A DNA stretch of 7,403 bases, from the NCBI GenBank assembly GCA_027456925.1, contig DAIDTZ010000038.1:1-7403 (forward strand), in the 5' to 3' direction. The notes under the pieces were generated by a model. That model searched no databases. It worked only from the letters and a program-made list of their open reading frames with translations, and had not been told where the DNA came from. Below are positions 5,774-7,403 of this stretch, piece by piece. A program made the position numbers and the translations under genes. How positions within the stretch are numbered: the stretch's first letter is position 1; each line of letters starts with the position of its first letter. This DNA is from Nitrospirota bacterium. Its GTDB lineage: Bacteria; Nitrospirota; UBA9217.

Positions 5774-7403
5774 TCACCCGAGCGTAAAAAAGAAGGTCGC
5801 CCCTTTTCCGGCTTTTCCCTCGGCCCATACCTTCCCGCCGTGTCTGCGGACGATCCGGTCGACGATGGCGAGGCCGATGCCGGTGCCCGGGAATTCCCTG
5901 TCGCTGTGCAGCCGGTGGAAGGGCCAGAACATCTTATAGGCGTATTCCTGGTCGAACCCCGCGCCGTTGTCCGTGACGAAGTACGCGGTTTTCCCGTCCC
6001 TCTCCAGGGAGCCGAATTCCACGCGGGCGGTCTCCGTCTTTCCCGTGAATTTCCACGCGTTGTCGAACAGGTTCGTCATGACGACCCTCATCAGGTTCGG
6101 GTCCGCCGAAGTCCTGACATCCTTGCGGATGACGACCTCGACGTTTCTTCCCGCGGATGCCTCGCGCAGATTATGGACAACCGATTCCGCCAGTTTGCAC
6201 AGGTAAATATCTGCCCGCTCGATCTCCTGCCGGGATATCTTCGACAAGCGCAGCAGGTCGTCGATGAGGCGTGTCATCTTCTCGGAACTGTTTTGTATGC
6301 GGGTCAGATAGTCCTTGCCCTGATCATCCAGCTTTTCCGCGTAGTCCTCCATCATGATCCTGGAGAACCCGGACATGCTGCGAAGCGGCGCGCGCAGATC
6401 GTGGGAAATGGAATAGTTGAAGGCTTCGAGCTCTTTATTGAGCGCCTCAAGCTCCAGGTTCCGCGCGGCCATGTCTTCGGAAAGCTTCAGGATCTCTTCT
6501 TCGGCCTTCTTGCGCTCCGTGACGTCTTCGATGCATACCAGGTTCAGCTGCTCGTCGGACAGGGTGAGCAGCGACGTCGAGATGAGGAAGATCAGCTCTT
6601 CCCGACCGCCCCGGTGGCCGAAAGAAACCCGCGCCTCCACCCCCTGGCGATTGGCCCCTGACTCGAAGGTGTCCAGTATGGCACGGCGCACTGCACAGGT
6701 CCCGCAGGAGGGGCCGTAGCCGCAGCCTTCCGGAACGTCGAGGGAATGCAGACAGCGGAGCGCCTCCCCGCCCCGGCGGCCGAGCATGTCTTCCTGCGGG
6801 CGGTTCGCGAACCGGGACGCGGCCACGTTCGCTTTCCGCACCCGCCTCTCCCGGTCGACGAGCAGCATGATGATGGGCATGTTTTCGATCATGGCGGTGA
6901 TTTCCGCTTCGCTGTTCTTCAATTCGCCGTGGGCCCGCTGCAGCGCCGCTTCGCTCATTTTGAGGTTCCGGAAGAGAAGGCTCGAAGGCTCAACGATGCC
7001 GGTGATGACAAGGGCGCGATAGATGAGCACCATGGAGGCAAGCAGGAGGAAGTGGCCGATCATGTTGGCAAGGCCGAAGACGCTCACATACTCGGTGAAG
7101 GCAAGTTCCGAAGCGATGGAGGCGACGATCGCCCCCGCCATCAGGCCGAATACGGTGCCGTCAAAGGATTGGCGGTTCGCGGTCAAAAGGCCGAGACTGG
7201 CGACGAAGATGAGCGCGATGACATATTCGCTGTTGATCTTAAATGGAGTCAACCCCGAGCCTGCGACGAAGCAGGCGGGAAAGAGACCGCTGAATATGGA
7301 TACGAGCAGGGCAATGGTAACGCCGCTGTAGAGCGCCAGCATCCTCCAGGCCCGAAACCTTCGCCTGATGAACAGGGGAGCAATCAGGAGGGAGATGCTG
7401 AAG
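5774..7403 (-). CDS. MASE3-PAS sensor histidine kinase (N-terminus cut by window edge)
   Basis: The frame is open to the window edge. It gives 522 residues from the ATG at 7342, but 20 more hydrophobic/basic residues precede that Met without a stop, so the true start lies outside. Numbering from Met 7342: membrane segments at about 2-27, 38-55, 63-82 and 88-114, with the FKINSEYV, SELAFTEY and LANMIGHF patterns and the closing EPSSLLFRNLK, identify the C-terminal part of a MASE3 integral-membrane sensor domain. A PAS domain (about 145-278, ending CIEDVTERK) contains a cysteine-rich insertion (Cys197, 207, 213, 216). A coiled coil leads into HisKA with His314 in SISHDLRAPL, N-box Asn424/Asn428, G1 DNGAGFD (458-464) and G2 GTGIGLA (486-492). 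The core is complete and should be active. There is no receiver domain. Its signal is unknown. The 107-base gap to the binding-protein gene leaves open whether it belongs to the same transcript. Confidence 0.93.
   Translation of the reverse strand, partial: FSISLLIAPLFIRRRFRAWRMLALYSGVTIALLVSIFSGLFPACFVAGSGLTPFKINSEYVIALIFVASLGLLTANRQSFDGTVFGLMAGAIVASIASELAFTEYVSVFGLANMIGHFLLLASMVLIYRALVITGIVEPSSLLFRNLKMSEAALQRAHGELKNSEAEITAMIENMPIIMLLVDRERRVRKANVAASRFANRPQEDMLGRRGGEALRCLHSLDVPEGCGYGPSCGTCAVRRAILDTFESGANRQGVEARVSFGHRGGREELIFLISTSLLTLSDEQLNLVCIEDVTERKKAEEEILKLSEDMAARNLELEALNKELEAFNYSISHDLRAPLRSMSGFSRIMMEDYAEKLDDQGKDYLTRIQNSSEKMTRLIDDLLRLSKISRQEIERADIYLCKLAESVVHNLREASAGRNVEVVIRKDVRTSADPNLMRVVMTNLFDNAWKFTGKTETARVEFGSLERDGKTAYFVTDNGAGFDQEYAYKMFWPFHRLHSDREFPGTGIGLAIVDRIVRRHGGKVWAEGKAGKGATFFFTLG

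Noticed and set aside
5660..6661. 333-codon plus-strand open frame opposite the MASE3 kinase
   Set aside because: Shadow of the kinase core. It has Arg/Gly/Val-rich composition and no recognisable domain, and it is open because of the GC-rich codon bias on the other strand.

Overview
The window is a compact signal-transduction cluster with every supported gene on the minus strand. Reading in the direction of transcription (high to low coordinates), it holds: the C-terminal part of a membrane-anchored MASE3-PAS histidine kinase (cut by the window edge at 7403); a lipoprotein periplasmic substrate-binding protein of the NMT1/SsuA/TauA type; a large multi-sensor histidine kinase (4-helix-type periplasmic domain, HAMP, PAS, PAS, GAF, PAS, HisKA, HATPase); a stand-alone Rcp1-like receiver; and a receiver-PAS protein interrupted by an in-frame TAA, after which the same frame still encodes the expected start of a GAF domain up to the other window edge. 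No RNA genes, CRISPR arrays, transposases or phage genes were seen.

The organism is probably a Gram-negative bacterium, moderately GC-rich, with many two-component systems. The MASE3 domain, multi-PAS kinases with phytochrome-type catalytic cores, Rcp1-like receivers and a lipoprotein solute receptor fit Desulfobacterota/Geobacter-like or Nitrospirota-like lineages. This taxonomic guess rests on domain style only and is weak.

Layout: 1-61 remnant reading frame; 62-907 receiver-PAS; 908-992 spacer with heptamer repeats and a hairpin; 993-1424 receiver; 1425-1469 spacer with another heptamer array; 1470-4613 large kinase; a 15-base gap; 4629-5666 binding protein; 5667-5773 spacer with a small palindrome; 5774-7403 MASE3 kinase.

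How they may work together (inference): the binding protein lies only 15 bases upstream of a kinase that has a periplasmic helical domain, and no ABC permease or ATPase gene is in the window. It may therefore present a ligand to the kinase, as TorT does for TorS, instead of, or as well as, feeding a transporter. The kinase would phosphorylate the adjacent Rcp1-like receiver. The two kinases have closely similar dimerisation/phosphotransfer regions (47 of 74 residues identical by hand count), so they may share the receivers. The most notable items are the binding-protein/kinase pair, the in-frame stop in the receiver-PAS gene, a four-cysteine insertion in the PAS domain of the MASE3 kinase, and two different 7-base-period repeat arrays in the spacers.
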